From contig JAUEDM010000001.1 of the NCBI GenBank assembly GCA_033439685.1, positions 2,914,001 through 2,978,000 on the forward strand: a stretch of 64,000 bases of DNA. The letters are read 5' to 3'. Within the stretch, counting starts at the first letter, position 1. Each line of letters starts with the position of its first letter. The notes below the pieces were generated by a model. That model saw only the letters and a list, made by a program, of their open reading frames with translations. It did not search any database and was not told where the DNA came from. Shown in pieces: positions 45,524 through 56,379 of the stretch. The translations under genes were made by a program, and so were the position numbers. The DNA comes from Apodospora peruviana (Eukaryota; Ascomycota; Sordariomycetes; Sordariales; Lasiosphaeriaceae).

Positions 45524-48115
45524 GAAGACGAGCGAAGAATTGAATCGAATGACGAGAACATGCCACTTAACGCATTCGGCTGGAACCGCGGAAAATAAAT
45601 CGAAGAAGATACCTTAGTTGGGTAGCTCCCGCATCCAAAACAACGTCCCTAGTTGATGCCAATATTGGAGGACGGTTTGCTGCCGATGGCCCAGAAGACG
45701 AATTCTGGCCTGAGGCTAAGATATCGAAGTTGGCAAAACCGTCTCCGTCCAAAAAGTGCGGGTACTGAAGAAGCAGATATCTGCAGGTTTGAGAATACCT
45801 AACAATAAGTATTGGATCCAGGCAACGATGTAAAATTCTCTGCATCGGCCCCGAAGATCATGGCCCCGGAGATGGCAGGTTCGAAAAGACCCTGTCTGAC
45901 TCCTTGGGAAGGAGCAGCAAGATAGCCGGAGCAGGTCTGCAGCTTGAAGCACCTTAAGGAAGGTACAAGTCCGTTCGACCACAACTCATCTGCGTCGCCT
46001 GCCTCAACTCCATCGTTCTTGCCGTCCAGTTTGGCAGACATGTTGGAGAGCGTGTTCTGAATTTCGGAAGGCAATTTCATCTTGTGTCCCGGATGTGGCT
46101 CCCAGACCTCGTCCCACTGTGACGACCTGAGAGCGAACACAGGCGCATCGTAGTTGAACAAATCTCAGCTTCTTGCAACCACCTCATTGGCTCATATCAA
46201 CACAACCCAGGTTCTAACTTTGCGCAACCGAGGCATTTGATCCAATTGCGGCACCAAATCCCACCGAAGTCAGTGTTTTTCCCAGACTTGACACTGATCA
46301 AGTCGTCTTCTCGTTATTCCCGGTTGTGAACAAGAGGGTGATGCTGCATTCAGTGATATTATGAAAAAATGTGCTCGGCAACCCTAGCACTCCTGGTCAT
46401 TTGACCTGTGTTTTATGTCATGGACAAACAATGGGGAACCAGCGCGAATGTCATTGTCGGGAATAAAGGGGCTGTCATGATCAAGCAAGCACCTCATTAT
46501 CTTGAAGTGGGATAGGATGTCGTACTTGTATAGGTGGCATCCATAGAGCTCCTTTCCGGTCTGTCATCCAGCGTACGCTTGATAATGGGTTGCATAATGA
46601 CATTAGCGGTCCGATGGGACCTTGTAACCATCTTGCGGGAGAGCCTCAATCTCGTTCCGGCATAGCGTTGCGGTTGAGACGGACTTTGATGCTCCTCCCG
46701 GCTTATTTTAGTGTGGCGTACGTGAGAAAGGTCGAGTAATCACCAATCAAAATTGGGATACAGGAGTGTTTAGAAGGCCATGCCGAAACCAGCATATCTG
46801 GCCTCAGTTGCTTGTCTTATAAGTTACTCAAGTGTAAGCCTTGCATCCGGGCACTAGGTGGTGGAAGAATATTGGGATAACGACCTACTTGGCATCGGAA
46901 AGATGGGGAGTTGACCCGTGAGAACCAGGTTATAGTTCTAGGGGTCCAGCAACGGTTTACACTGCTGCAACTTAAGCTGCAACATTGGTGGGGGTTTTGG
47001 ACCGCTGGAATGTGAGATAAATGAGGAGCAATAGCCTGCCACGCCTGCACGGAGTAGATGTGAATTTTATCGGCAGCCTTGCCCTATACGTGAGGCTGCA
47101 GGAAGCTGAAGTAGTAAAGCGATATAATCACTAATATTTAGGGGACTAAAAGAGTTCATCGGTCCAAGCCCGTGGATATGGTGGCCTTTGCTTATCATTT
47201 GGCCACCCAATGTGGATAAGATCCTACTGACTTGCCTCCCACGATGAGGCTGTGGACGGCACCGGGCGTCTCGAACAATACTCGCCATGCATCGAACCCG
47301 TGGCAACATGCAACGAGATGCGGCCTGCGGATTGAACAGATCTGGCCCCGCCTGCGCCCCGCAAGCCTCGGGATGTCTTGGCCAATTCGACGGGAGGAAC
47401 ACCTGGAATATTTTGAAAACTCCATACCTTCCGTTCTAATCTTTAATTGGACTCAATGGTGAGGGAGAACATAGCAACCAGTCCCACAACCACGAACTTG
47501 GATGTGATTTAATACAGAATTGCTGCGATGAAGATGCTTTTCTCAGCCCCTGGATGATGGGTGCCGCCTCTATTTCAGCCCGAGCTAGGCGTGCCGGGTA
47601 CCCCACCGTTGATCGGCCCCTGGAAAGTAAGCGCCTCCTAATGTATGGGCCAAGCGGAGGCTGGGTCGTTCGCTCATGCAGGAAAAGACACCTGTTCTCT
47701 CGACAGAGAGGCAACAGATTGGCTTAGAAATTGGAGATATGGCCTGAGATAAAAGTAGCCACATACACATCAACTCCACCATCTCTGGACGGTTTTCCCA
47801 TTCACACCACTCACAACTTCAATTTAAAGGGTCTCGTCCGTCGGATGTGCACTTTCATCATCCCTACTGGATATTCTGTATTCACTGTTTATCGGTTCCC
47901 CTCCTTTTCCTGTTTTTCTGTTTTAATAGTCCAGAGTAAGTTGCTGTCTTTGTGTTGCCCTCCAGCTCCACCAACACTATAATCCATCACCATCTTTGTC
48001 GCCCCGCCCCGGACTTGACATCCGTAGCTTTCTTTTCTTCGAATCTGTCAACTGCACACCCGCGCACAAGCAGCAACTGATCCGCCATTTTTCCAGGACT
48101 GTTTAGGGAGCAAAC
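45524..48115. other. Intergenic 2.6 kb between divergent genes
   Basis: This lies between the starts of the minus-strand Ser/Pro-rich gene and plus-strand PDI1. Two minus-strand frames at 45567-45845 and 45799-46161 are open but have no domain features and no convincing splice link to the gene at 45523. From about 46,200 to 47,700 nothing is recognisable. The last 300 bp before 48116 are pyrimidine-rich, as in strong fungal promoters and leaders. Confidence 0.55.
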
Positions 48116-49706
48116 ATGCATACTGTCTACAACTTCGCCCTCGGGCTGCTTGCGGCGGCGGCAGTAGCTACTGCGTCGGACGTAGAGCAACTGAAGAAGG
48201 ATAACTTCGAGGAGTACGTCAAGGCGAATGACATTGTCCTCGCGGAGTGTAAGTTTTCAAGCTCTCGCGCCCTATCCGCGTTTCGGGATTCCATGCTAAC
48301 AGCATCTTTGTTGGACAGTCTTCGCCCCGTGGTGCGGCCACTGCAAGGCCCTCGCCCCAGAGTACGAGGAAGCGGCGACGTCGCTGAAGGAGAAGGACAT
48401 CAAGCTCGTCAAGGTTGACTGCACAGAGGAGTCTGATCTCTGCCAACAATTTGGTGTCGAGGGCTACCCGACTCTCAAGGTCTTCCGTGGCCTGGACAAT
48501 GTCTCTCCCTACAAGGGCCAGCGCAAGGCTGCCGCTATCACTTCATACATGATCAAGCAGTCCCTCCCTTCAGTATCACTCCTCACATCGGAGACGCTAG
48601 AGGATTTCAAGAAGGCCGACAAGGTCGTTGTTGTCGCCTACATCGATGCTACCGACAAGGCCTCCAATGAGACCTTCGGCAAGGTCGCTGACAAGCTCCG
48701 GGACACCTTCCCCTTTGGAGCTAGCAACGACGCTGCCTTGGCTGAGGTTGAGGGTGTCAAAGTTCCCGCTATCGTTGTCTACAAGGAGTTCGACGAGGGC
48801 AAGACTGTCTTCACGGACAAGTTCGACGTTGAGGCCATTGAGAAGTTCACCAAGATCGCCGCCACCCCCCTAATTGGCGAGGTCGGCCCCGAGACCTACG
48901 CTGATTACATGGCTGCCGGTATTCCCCTGGCGTACATCTTCGCCGAGACCGCCGAGGAGCGCAAGGAGCTCAGTGATGCCATCAAGCCCATCGCCGAGGC
49001 CCAGCGCGGTGTCATCAACTTCGCTACCATCGACGCCAAGGCGTTCGGTGGTCACGCCCCCAACCTGAACCTGAAGGCGGACAAGTTCCCTGCTTTCGCC
49101 ATCCAGGAGACTGTTAAGAACCAGAAATTCCCCTATGACCAGGACAAGGAGATCACCCACGATAGCATCAAGGCTTTCGTTGACGACTTCGTTTCTGGTG
49201 CGGTCGAGCCCAGCATCAAGTCTGAGCCCATCCCGGAGACCCAGGAGGGCCCCGTCACCGTCATCGTTGCCAAGAACTACAACGACATTGTTCTTGACGA
49301 GGCCAAGGATGTCCTCGTCGAGTTCTACGCGCCGTGGTGCGGTCACTGCAAGGCTCTCGCTCCCAAGTACGAGGAGCTTGCCGGCCTCTATGCCAAGAGC
49401 GAGTTCAAGGACCAGGTTGTCATCGCCAAGGTTGACGCCACCGCCAACGACGTCCCGGATGAGATCCAGGGCTTCCCCACCATCAAGCTGTACCCCGCCG
49501 GCGCCAAGGACAAGGCTGTCACCTACTCTGGATCCCGCACTATTGAGGACCTGATTAAGTTCATCGCCGAGAACGGCAAGTACAAGGCGTCGGTCGTTGA
49601 GGAGACCGCCGAGGAGGAGGTGTCCGCGGCGGAGGCCGCTACCGAGGCTCCCACGGAGACTGCCGAGGAGGCTGCCAAGGAGACTGATGAGCATGATGAG
49701 CTTTAA
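48116..49706 (+). CDS. PDI1: Protein disulfide isomerase
   Basis: Exons 48116-48248 and 48319-49706 give 506 residues; the 70-nt intron is phase 1. PDI forms and reshuffles disulfides in proteins folding in the ER lumen. A signal peptide covers about residues 1-20. The order is a-b-b'-a': the first thioredoxin domain carries C50-GH-C53 in FFAPWCGHCKALAPEYEE, two redox-inactive domains follow, and the second active domain has C385-GH-C388 in EFYAPWCGHCKALAPKYEE. An acidic tail of Glu/Ala repeats ends in HDEL, the ER-retrieval signal. The length matches fungal PDI. The coding DNA is strongly biased to C-ending codons, which fits high expression; regulation by the unfolded-protein response is expected for the family but I did not identify a clear element. 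Confidence 0.98.
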
Positions 49707-50312
49707 GGGAGAGACCATCTGTATTTTAAGCATTTCTTGGGTTCTTTTCATTAGGGACAGGACGGGCAACTGACGACCCTGGAGATATATTTCTTTCGGG
49801 ATTGGGAGGAGCAAAACAAAAATACCTATTCGCATCTTTCTAATGGAATTGAGCTTTGGGGGAGAAAGAGCGGTGTTTTCCTTGTTGTGATGTTGTCCTT
49901 GTTACTGTTTTAGGTATATTTCGGTGTGTTGGTATTATTAGAGGTATCGAAGATGAGATCGAAATGACCCCTTTCTCCCACTTAACGCACGATAACGCGT
50001 CTCTTTGGGGTATTCAGAGGGTGTGAAATCAGGCCACGTTCAGCGCAAGAGATTCTGCCACTGATTTCCGCCTAAATTTTACAGTCAAATTCTGATTGGT
50101 TTAATTCCCAAGCGGCAGCTTGGAAGCTGCCAGCAATGCACCGGCACGCGGACACTAGGGTCGCGTGGTGCCCCCTTTGACATTGTCATAATCGATACTC
50201 GTCTCGCCAAACCGCCCCAGCTCTCATCTACGAACCTGCAGCCATTCCGCCCTACCTACGTACAAACGAATTGCTCTCTCGATTACTACCTATTGATTGA
50301 CAGCAAGCAACA
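49707..50312. other. Spacer after PDI1
   Basis: This 606-bp segment contains the PDI1 3' flank and the upstream region of the small mitochondrial-type gene. No other feature is seen. Confidence 0.6.
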
Positions 50313-51096
50313 ATGAGTGCCATCGCCAACAGAATAGCTGCTGCTGCCGCCCATGTCGCCCGTCGCCACTTCCAGACCTCAGCGCGTCGTCTCGAGGCGG
50401 CGGCTCCCACCATCGGCGCTGCGGCACCAAACGCGACCGTAATTCCTGCGCGCAAGCCTGTTGGAGCGTTTCGCGGAGGGTATGAACGAATTCTTTTTTT
50501 CTGTGACGGTGGTGATGTTGGCTGGTCAATTGGAGTTCTTGCTAACAGACGTGCTTGCTGGATGGAACAGACTGTTTGGCTTCTTCTTCGGCAGCACCCT
50601 CGCCGGCAGCGCGGTCTACTACTATGTCCTGCAGGAGTACAAGACGTCAAATGAGCTCTTGACGGAGGATATCTACGTGCGTTATTGCATCTGATTTCTT
50701 CTCTCTCTTTCTCTGCTGCGTCGTTGTTTTTGGCTTTTGGTGCTTTGCTGTTTCTTCGAAACGAGGAGTTGTGATTTGGCTGGGAAGGGAAAAGAAAAAC
50801 GGAATCACAATGATAATGGGGGGGGGGGGAGGGAAAAGGGGGGCTGGGTTTTGTTTTTGCTTTCAGCGTAATTATTACTCTCTCCCCTTTTCCCGTCCTG
50901 TCTTTTTTTTTCCTTCTCCTTTTTCTGCGTTGCTAGCTCTCTATGTGTGCTGGCTTTGTCTTTATTTCTGGTTTGCTCATATACTTACCACCCTTCAAAC
51001 GTATAGGCTCTTCAGAATGCGGTCGAACGGTTAAGCAAGTACGTCGGAACCCTGGAGGAGAAGATGGAGACGCTCGAGAGACAGAAAAGGAAGTGA
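50313..51096 (+). CDS. Small probable mitochondrial membrane protein
   Basis: Exons 50313-50479, 50571-50676 and 51007-51096 give 120 residues; phases 2 and 0 agree. The first 30 residues (MSAIANRIAAAAAHVARRHF then QTSARR) are Ala/Arg-rich without acidic residues, a typical mitochondrial targeting sequence with a likely cleavage near RHFQTS. One hydrophobic segment, LFGFFFGSTLAGSAVYYYVL (about residues 57-76), could span the inner membrane. The last 35 residues form a probable coiled coil (ALQNAVERLSKYVGTLEEKM). I do not recognise a named family. The second intron is 330 nt and contains a strong G-rich cluster. The correct splicing of three short exons and their coherent features support a real gene. 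Confidence 0.82.
50818..50848 (+). repeat. G-rich cluster in an intron (quadruplex-like)
   Basis: Twelve G (50818-50829) are followed by A, GGG, AAAA, GGGGGG, CT and GGG, all on the sense strand of the 330-nt second intron. Four or more G-runs within 31 nt fit the pattern for an RNA or DNA G-quadruplex. Confidence 0.8.
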
Positions 51097-51724
51097 AAAG
51101 GCATGGGATACGAGAAACGGTAATAGGAATGGGAGTTCTTAATATGGACCAATACATGATTGTTCTTTGCGTGCGAGGCAGGCGGGAAAAGGCTCTAAAA
51201 TGATTCTCTTCTGCCTGATATTTTAGGTATGCTTGCTGCGGTTGGCTTGTTGACCAGGTAGAACTGGTTGAGATTGAACTCCTGCGGCTGGTTTTTGTTC
51301 AACATGCTAGCATCGCTTACTTTCGTGGTATTTGGACGTAACTGCGAATGCACCTTCATGAACATGGTTGTTTAGGGGATGGGAATATATTGGTTGTCAC
51401 CCATGTGATACATCCTTTCTGGCTGGCTTGGGAAGGTAATGCTAAGAATGGTTCTCCTATTATTCTTGTCGGTAGAAGTTCTATCTAATGCCGTCTATCT
51501 CCAACAACCATCTTAAATGAGTTATCCGTCATCGTGTAAGTATTGTGGATAACTCCCCTATTTTAGAGCTACGTACCCGGAGCTCGGCTAGGTTCCCCAG
51601 ACTACCCCCACGGCGGGCCGGCGGCCACTAGCCAAGACTCAAAATCTCCCGAGCCCATCCCGCTTCCACTTGGCACTTACACCCCACATTCCAAAGCTCC
51701 TTAACAAACACCACGACATACACC
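51097..51724. other. Spacer before VPS71
   Basis: This 628-bp segment holds the 3' flank of the small mitochondrial-type gene and the upstream region of VPS71. Nothing else is recognised. Confidence 0.6.
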
Positions 51725-52963
51725 ATGAACAACTTCGGAGTCATCGAGGTCGCCAGCACCAAGACAAAAAACGCGCCCGGGTGGGCGTATGTGCCTGACA
51801 TAGGGCCATCGCCGGCCGCCGCCGCATTACAGCCCACCAACAGAAAACGAGCTGTGCGGAACCAGACCGCCCTCAGCCTCTCCGATGTGTCGGCGCGACA
51901 AGACACCAAGGTGCGCAAGGACCTGGAGGCTCTTGACCGGGACATCCACAGGGACGCAAATATCCCCATACCACCTAAGCCCGGTGCTGGTAGAGGTACG
52001 TACGCGGAAAGAGGTCATCTCTCTCTGGCTTAAGCTTGCACACTGGCTAACCCTTTTGCTCCAGCAGCGCAAAACAAGCACACCCCGAACGTGCGGAAGA
52101 TATTACAGTCGCAAAAGACCTTTGCCAACCATCTAGATGACTACCAAGCCCTCCTCACGCTCGCCGAGACGAACCCAGCCGCAGCCGCCGCTCTGGCCAA
52201 TGCCGCACCAACCAAACCAGCCGTCCCGTCTACCTCGGCCAGGAATTCCCCTGCCCCAACTGCTAGTGGTGGTGGTGGTGGTGGCAGCAGCGGCGGTGGA
52301 GGAGGAGGTAGCAAGAGGTCTGCCGCCCTGGCAAAGCGGGCAGCACTCGTCACAGCGAAGGAACAAAAAGAGGCAGCAGCAGCAAAAAAGGCAGCAAAAG
52401 TCAAGTCGGAACCGGTTTTCGAGGCAGAACATAACACCACGAGTGGAAATAACGACGGAGGCGACGTGGAGATGACAGACGCGCCGCCGACCAGCGGTCC
52501 TGGAGAAGGAGCAGCAGAGGTGGCGTCAAAAACAACGCCCTCCGGTAGTGCTACCCCAACGGCGGCGGCGGTGTCATCAGGGAGCAGTGAACCACAGCTA
52601 CAGCCGGTGCTGCCGCCGCCTCCGGAAACGTGGTACCAGGCGGACGGGTCCATGCTGCCGGCGTACAAGCGGAAACCGCCTGTGGCGCACCCGGGCGACA
52701 ATGACCCGCTGCTGGTGTCGTCCAGGGTACCGCGGTTCCCCACCGACGACGAGCTTTGCGCGCTGATGACGGCGCCGCCGCTCAGTTATCTTGAGGCGCG
52801 GGCCGGCTGGGGCGACGAGGAGGGCCGGTATCCCGTGCGCACGTTCTGCGAGGTGTGCGGGTACTGGGGCCGGGTGAGGTGTCTGAAGTGCGGCGCGAGG
52901 GCGTGCGCGCTGGATTGTTTGCAGACGCACAAGGAGGAGTGTTTTACGCGGTATGGGTTGTGA
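51725..52963 (+). CDS. VPS71: SWR1 chromatin-remodelling subunit Vps71/Swc6 (HIT zinc finger)
   Basis: Exons 51725-51995 and 52065-52963 give 389 residues. The C-terminal 39 residues are a HIT-type zinc finger: FCEVCGYWGRVRCLKCGARA, then CALDCLQTHKEECF, with C-x2-C pairs and the late His/Cys. This, the position at the extreme C-terminus and the N-terminal segment with DLEALDRDIHRD match fungal Vps71, a subunit of SWR1, which loads histone H2A.Z in the nucleus. The middle is low-complexity: a Gly/Ser run (about residues 145-160), Lys/Ala-rich helices and Ser/Thr/Pro-rich linkers, which makes it larger than yeast Vps71. The acceptor is CAGCAG, so splicing at either AG would include or drop one alanine. 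General HIT zinc-finger identity is certain; assignment to Vps71 is strong. Confidence 0.9.
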
Positions 52964-54011
52964 ATGTCGTGGGATGTGGTTGACAAAAATCAACAATAGT
53001 CCCTGATTGTGATTTCCATTGACAATTGCCTACTGACAACCTATCTGTGTTGGTAAGAGGGGAGGATATGTCGGCTCCAGACGGCCTGCTTGGTGTCCAA
53101 GGGACCATTTATTGGTCAAGTCTACGCGGTACATGGGAAGAGTATTGCAGGCAATCGAAAGTTACGCGGTCGAGGGGGGGATGTCGACTTCTCCACAATT
53201 TGAAGGAAGTGGCCATGGACGGTATGGTGCTTTACAAGAAAAAGAAGCAAATGTGGGAGCTGATGATTGGCTTCCCCGTCCTCAGGGGAGAAAGAACATG
53301 GAGAATGGGACGATAACTCTCAGGAGCTCAACATGGATGGCAAGTTTCCGTGATGGACGCATCGCAATCTTACTTCAATTTGAATGATGTAGAATAGTTA
53401 TGATGATACCCAATAACAGCTACGCAAGGTGCTTACTGTCCTTGGATATAAACATACCTATACGTGATCATAAACTTTCGCTCACAAACACAGTCACGAC
53501 CCAACTAAACCCTGAAATTGATGTACTTTCATTTCTCAGTGTCCCATATCCATGTGAATAGGGAGGGTATCTCAAACGTATGTGCTTTCCTTGCACACCC
53601 TGTATAGGTACCGGGTTCGGTAGGCAGTGTGCGGCCCACCTTCCCCCACGATGTTCGTATATCCCTAATAAACCATAATATACTCTGTTTTCCCACAGAT
53701 CCCAAAACCTTTTTTGAGTAACCCCTTTTAACACCATATAGACAAATCCGCATGAAATGTAGTAGAATGCATGCTGTATGTACAGTGCCAAAACAAACAA
53801 GAGCCTAACGCCCCGCTTCCATGATTGATCATTGATAATGAATCGTCCGTCCCCGAGGTCCGCTTTGCGGTCAGGGATGTGTTTGCACAAAAAGATGACC
53901 CTCATCCTCTAATACTCCCGAAACAATGTTGATAAATGAAAAAAAATGACAAGTGAGAATTCGTTGTAAATATTGTATCGTTTGACTTTGTTTTCGGTCG
54001 GTCCTCGTTGT
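52964..54011. other. Tail-to-tail spacer, 1 kb
   Basis: Lies between the 3' ends of VPS71 and the small secreted protein gene. No gene, RNA or repeat is supported here. Confidence 0.6.
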
Positions 54012-54550
54012 TCACGGGTTGGTGAGCGTAAAGGCAACATTGCCCGACGTAGCTCCGCCAACGCAGGTGCCCGACATGCTCCCCGTCGGGCACGCGTCTC
54101 TTGCGGCGCGCTGGCACCTCTCCCACTGGCCCTTGGAGATGGTAATCTTGGCGCCCGTTGACACAGCGTTGAGCTTGAAGAGCGCGCTGCCAGACTGGCC
54201 CCTCGTCTTCTCCGGGCGGCCCTGGCATTTGGTGATGTCGCCGGCGATGCCGCCGCAGATGCTGAGGATGGCTGCCGTCATGTCGTGGAAGACAATGTTT
54301 CTATTGACCCAGAGATGAGTAAAACTGAGTGGTAGAGGCTGGACGGAAAACAAACTTACGCTTTGGGATCAAGGCATTTAACGTCGACGACTGCGCTGGG
54401 GTCTATCGGCATCGAGAAGCGGGCATTGATGACCTCGTAGTGGGTTTGTGGCACGATGACTCGCGACTGCATGTGGTACGGGGCGGCGAGACTGACGCCG
54501 GCCAGCAGGCTCAAGGCTGCTGTGGCCGGAAGGACTGTGCTCGATAACAT
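54012..54550 (-). CDS. Small secreted six-cysteine protein
   Basis: Minus-strand exons 54360-54550 and 54012-54300 give 159 residues; the 59-nt intron is GT-AG, phase 2. A clear signal peptide (MLSSTVLPATAALSLLAGVSLA, cleaved after about residue 22) is followed by a mature chain of about 137 residues with six cysteines, in the contexts VKCLD, SICGG, TKCQG, ERCQR, DACPT and GTCVG, which could form three disulfides. No membrane segment or retention signal is present. I do not recognise a family. Size, secretion signal and cysteine content are those of fungal small secreted proteins, some of which act on hosts or competitors, but no such role can be claimed from sequence. An in-frame ATG is possible 22 codons upstream, but it would bury the signal peptide. 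Confidence 0.8.
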
Positions 54551-56379
54551 CTTGGCCACTTGTATTGTTGCCGATTGGAGTATGTGTTGTCCGTCCACTT
54601 CCCGTTTCGGTCTCACAACTTGAATGGGTTTCGAAGAGAATCGCTGCGAGGAGAATGAATGGTCCTGAGCTTGCTACTTGTAGGAGCTATCGGTTGCCGT
54701 AAAGGTTCTTGCGGGAAATGAGAGGGAGATGCCACGAGAGACCGTATGAGAAAAAAAATGGGCGAGATCACAGATCTCCAAAGAATCGAAGAAAAGGTAA
54801 TTAACGGGAAAGTAAGCTTGGGTTTTGGTGTTTACAATTGTTCAGATGAAAGGACAGCTGACAACTGGACGTCCCAACAAGCAAACAAAAGAAATTGCAA
54901 GTTGCAGGATGACGGATACCCACGCAGTTATCAACATTGCGTTCTGTCCCATGTCTTTAAAAGAAAGAGACTCTCCAAACAAGGCAGAACCCCTCTTGTC
55001 TCTAGAAGTTCCCCTTCAACGCAACCTTAGGGAGGGGGGTGGTCGAGGATCTACGGGTGTACATGTCTACCTTGCAGAGCACACGTAACTCAGTACCAAA
55101 AGATCAGGTACGGTACCTGCTTTGCTTAGCCTCGCCGAGGGAAGGCCATCGAAGAACTTACCGATTGGGTGTACCAAACTTCCATGGAAGAGTTTCCCCT
55201 GGAATGGAAGCATGAAGGGCGTTGGCATGGATGGATGTGCCGCAACCTGCATCGCCGCTTGGGCAGATCGTAGCGCTGCTCAATTCATGCGGGATGACCA
55301 TCCAGATGGGCCATGCAGGCAAACTGTAAAACAACCTGTCTAGATAGGGAGGTTGGGAAGCTTCCAGTTTTGCTTCGGAGGAACAACTCCATGGGCTGAC
55401 AGTCTGGTGTTTGCGGAGTGTGAAAAGAAGCAAGAGAAAGGACTAACATGGATGAAACACAAACCCAAAAGTCTTCAGCAAGCAAGCCGCCAGGGGAGGG
55501 AACTGCCTGGAAGGGCAAATTGGCCAATCAGGTGCGTGAAATTGACCCCTGGTCGCTGCAGGTTCTGGAACCACTGGCTCTCAGCCGTTCTGGTGGGCAG
55601 CCGTTCTGGTGGGCAGCCGTTCTGAAACTGCGAAACCTCACAACCCCCTTCCCGCCCGAGTCCCACAATGATTCGCCGCCCCGCCATTTGCAAACGACGA
55701 CGACGACGCGGAAAAGAATGCTACTCTGATCGGAGCTGGTCTCCCTACAATGGAACTGAGCTTGTTACGACGCAAGTTTCTCGCCTATTTTTAAGACACA
55801 ACTGCGGGATGATTCGGAGAGAAGCAAGACATCGGAACTGTAAGCACACATATCGCGAAACTCGGGACGATCAGACCACGTACACTGGAATCCGTGGGAT
55901 AATCACTTTCCTTTGTCAAATTCAGTTCTCGTCTGAACTTCAGGAATCCAAAAAGTTCACAGCCACACATCTGCGGTCTGCCCGGATCAACATCAACGCT
56001 AGTGATCCTCAACCACGACACCTCTTCGAACGGGTTTCATGCGATGATGCACCGCCCGCCGCCCGTCTTCAGTCATCAGCCCTTCCCATCCCACCTTATC
56101 TACCCACCACACCAGCAAATACATATGTAGATAAGAGGGTGTCTCCGGGAAATTAATGGGAATCTGGCGATCATCCTTGCTCTCAAGATAGAACGTATAA
56201 TCCTGGCTGGTGCGGCATACCAGGACGGACTTCGGTACCGATTTCATGCATCTTGCTTTTATACACGTACGTACCTATCTCGGAATCGTACATACCTGGA
56301 CAGTGATCTTACTAGAAAATCCCCAGATAATAATTCCACAACTGGGTATCTATAAGTATTCCAACAAGATGGCTGTCCT
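54551..56379. other. Intergenic 1.8 kb
   Basis: Contains the upstream region of the small secreted protein gene and the 3' flank of WSS1. A 489-nt open frame at 55668-56156 has no domain character. The only structured element is the 16-bp tandem repeat near 55,582. Confidence 0.55.
55582..55624 (+). repeat. Short tandem repeat, 16-bp unit
   Basis: CAGCCGTTCTGGTGGG occurs twice in full, followed by a third partial copy CAGCCGTTCTG, without mismatches. It lies in non-coding DNA. Confidence 0.9.

Noticed and set aside
45567..46161. Minus-strand open frames upstream of the Ser/Pro-rich gene as extra exons
   Set aside because: No splice pair joins them in phase to 45523 and no family features are visible.
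55668..56156. 163-codon open frame
   Set aside because: No recognisable motif and no leader or codon preference like the neighbouring genes.
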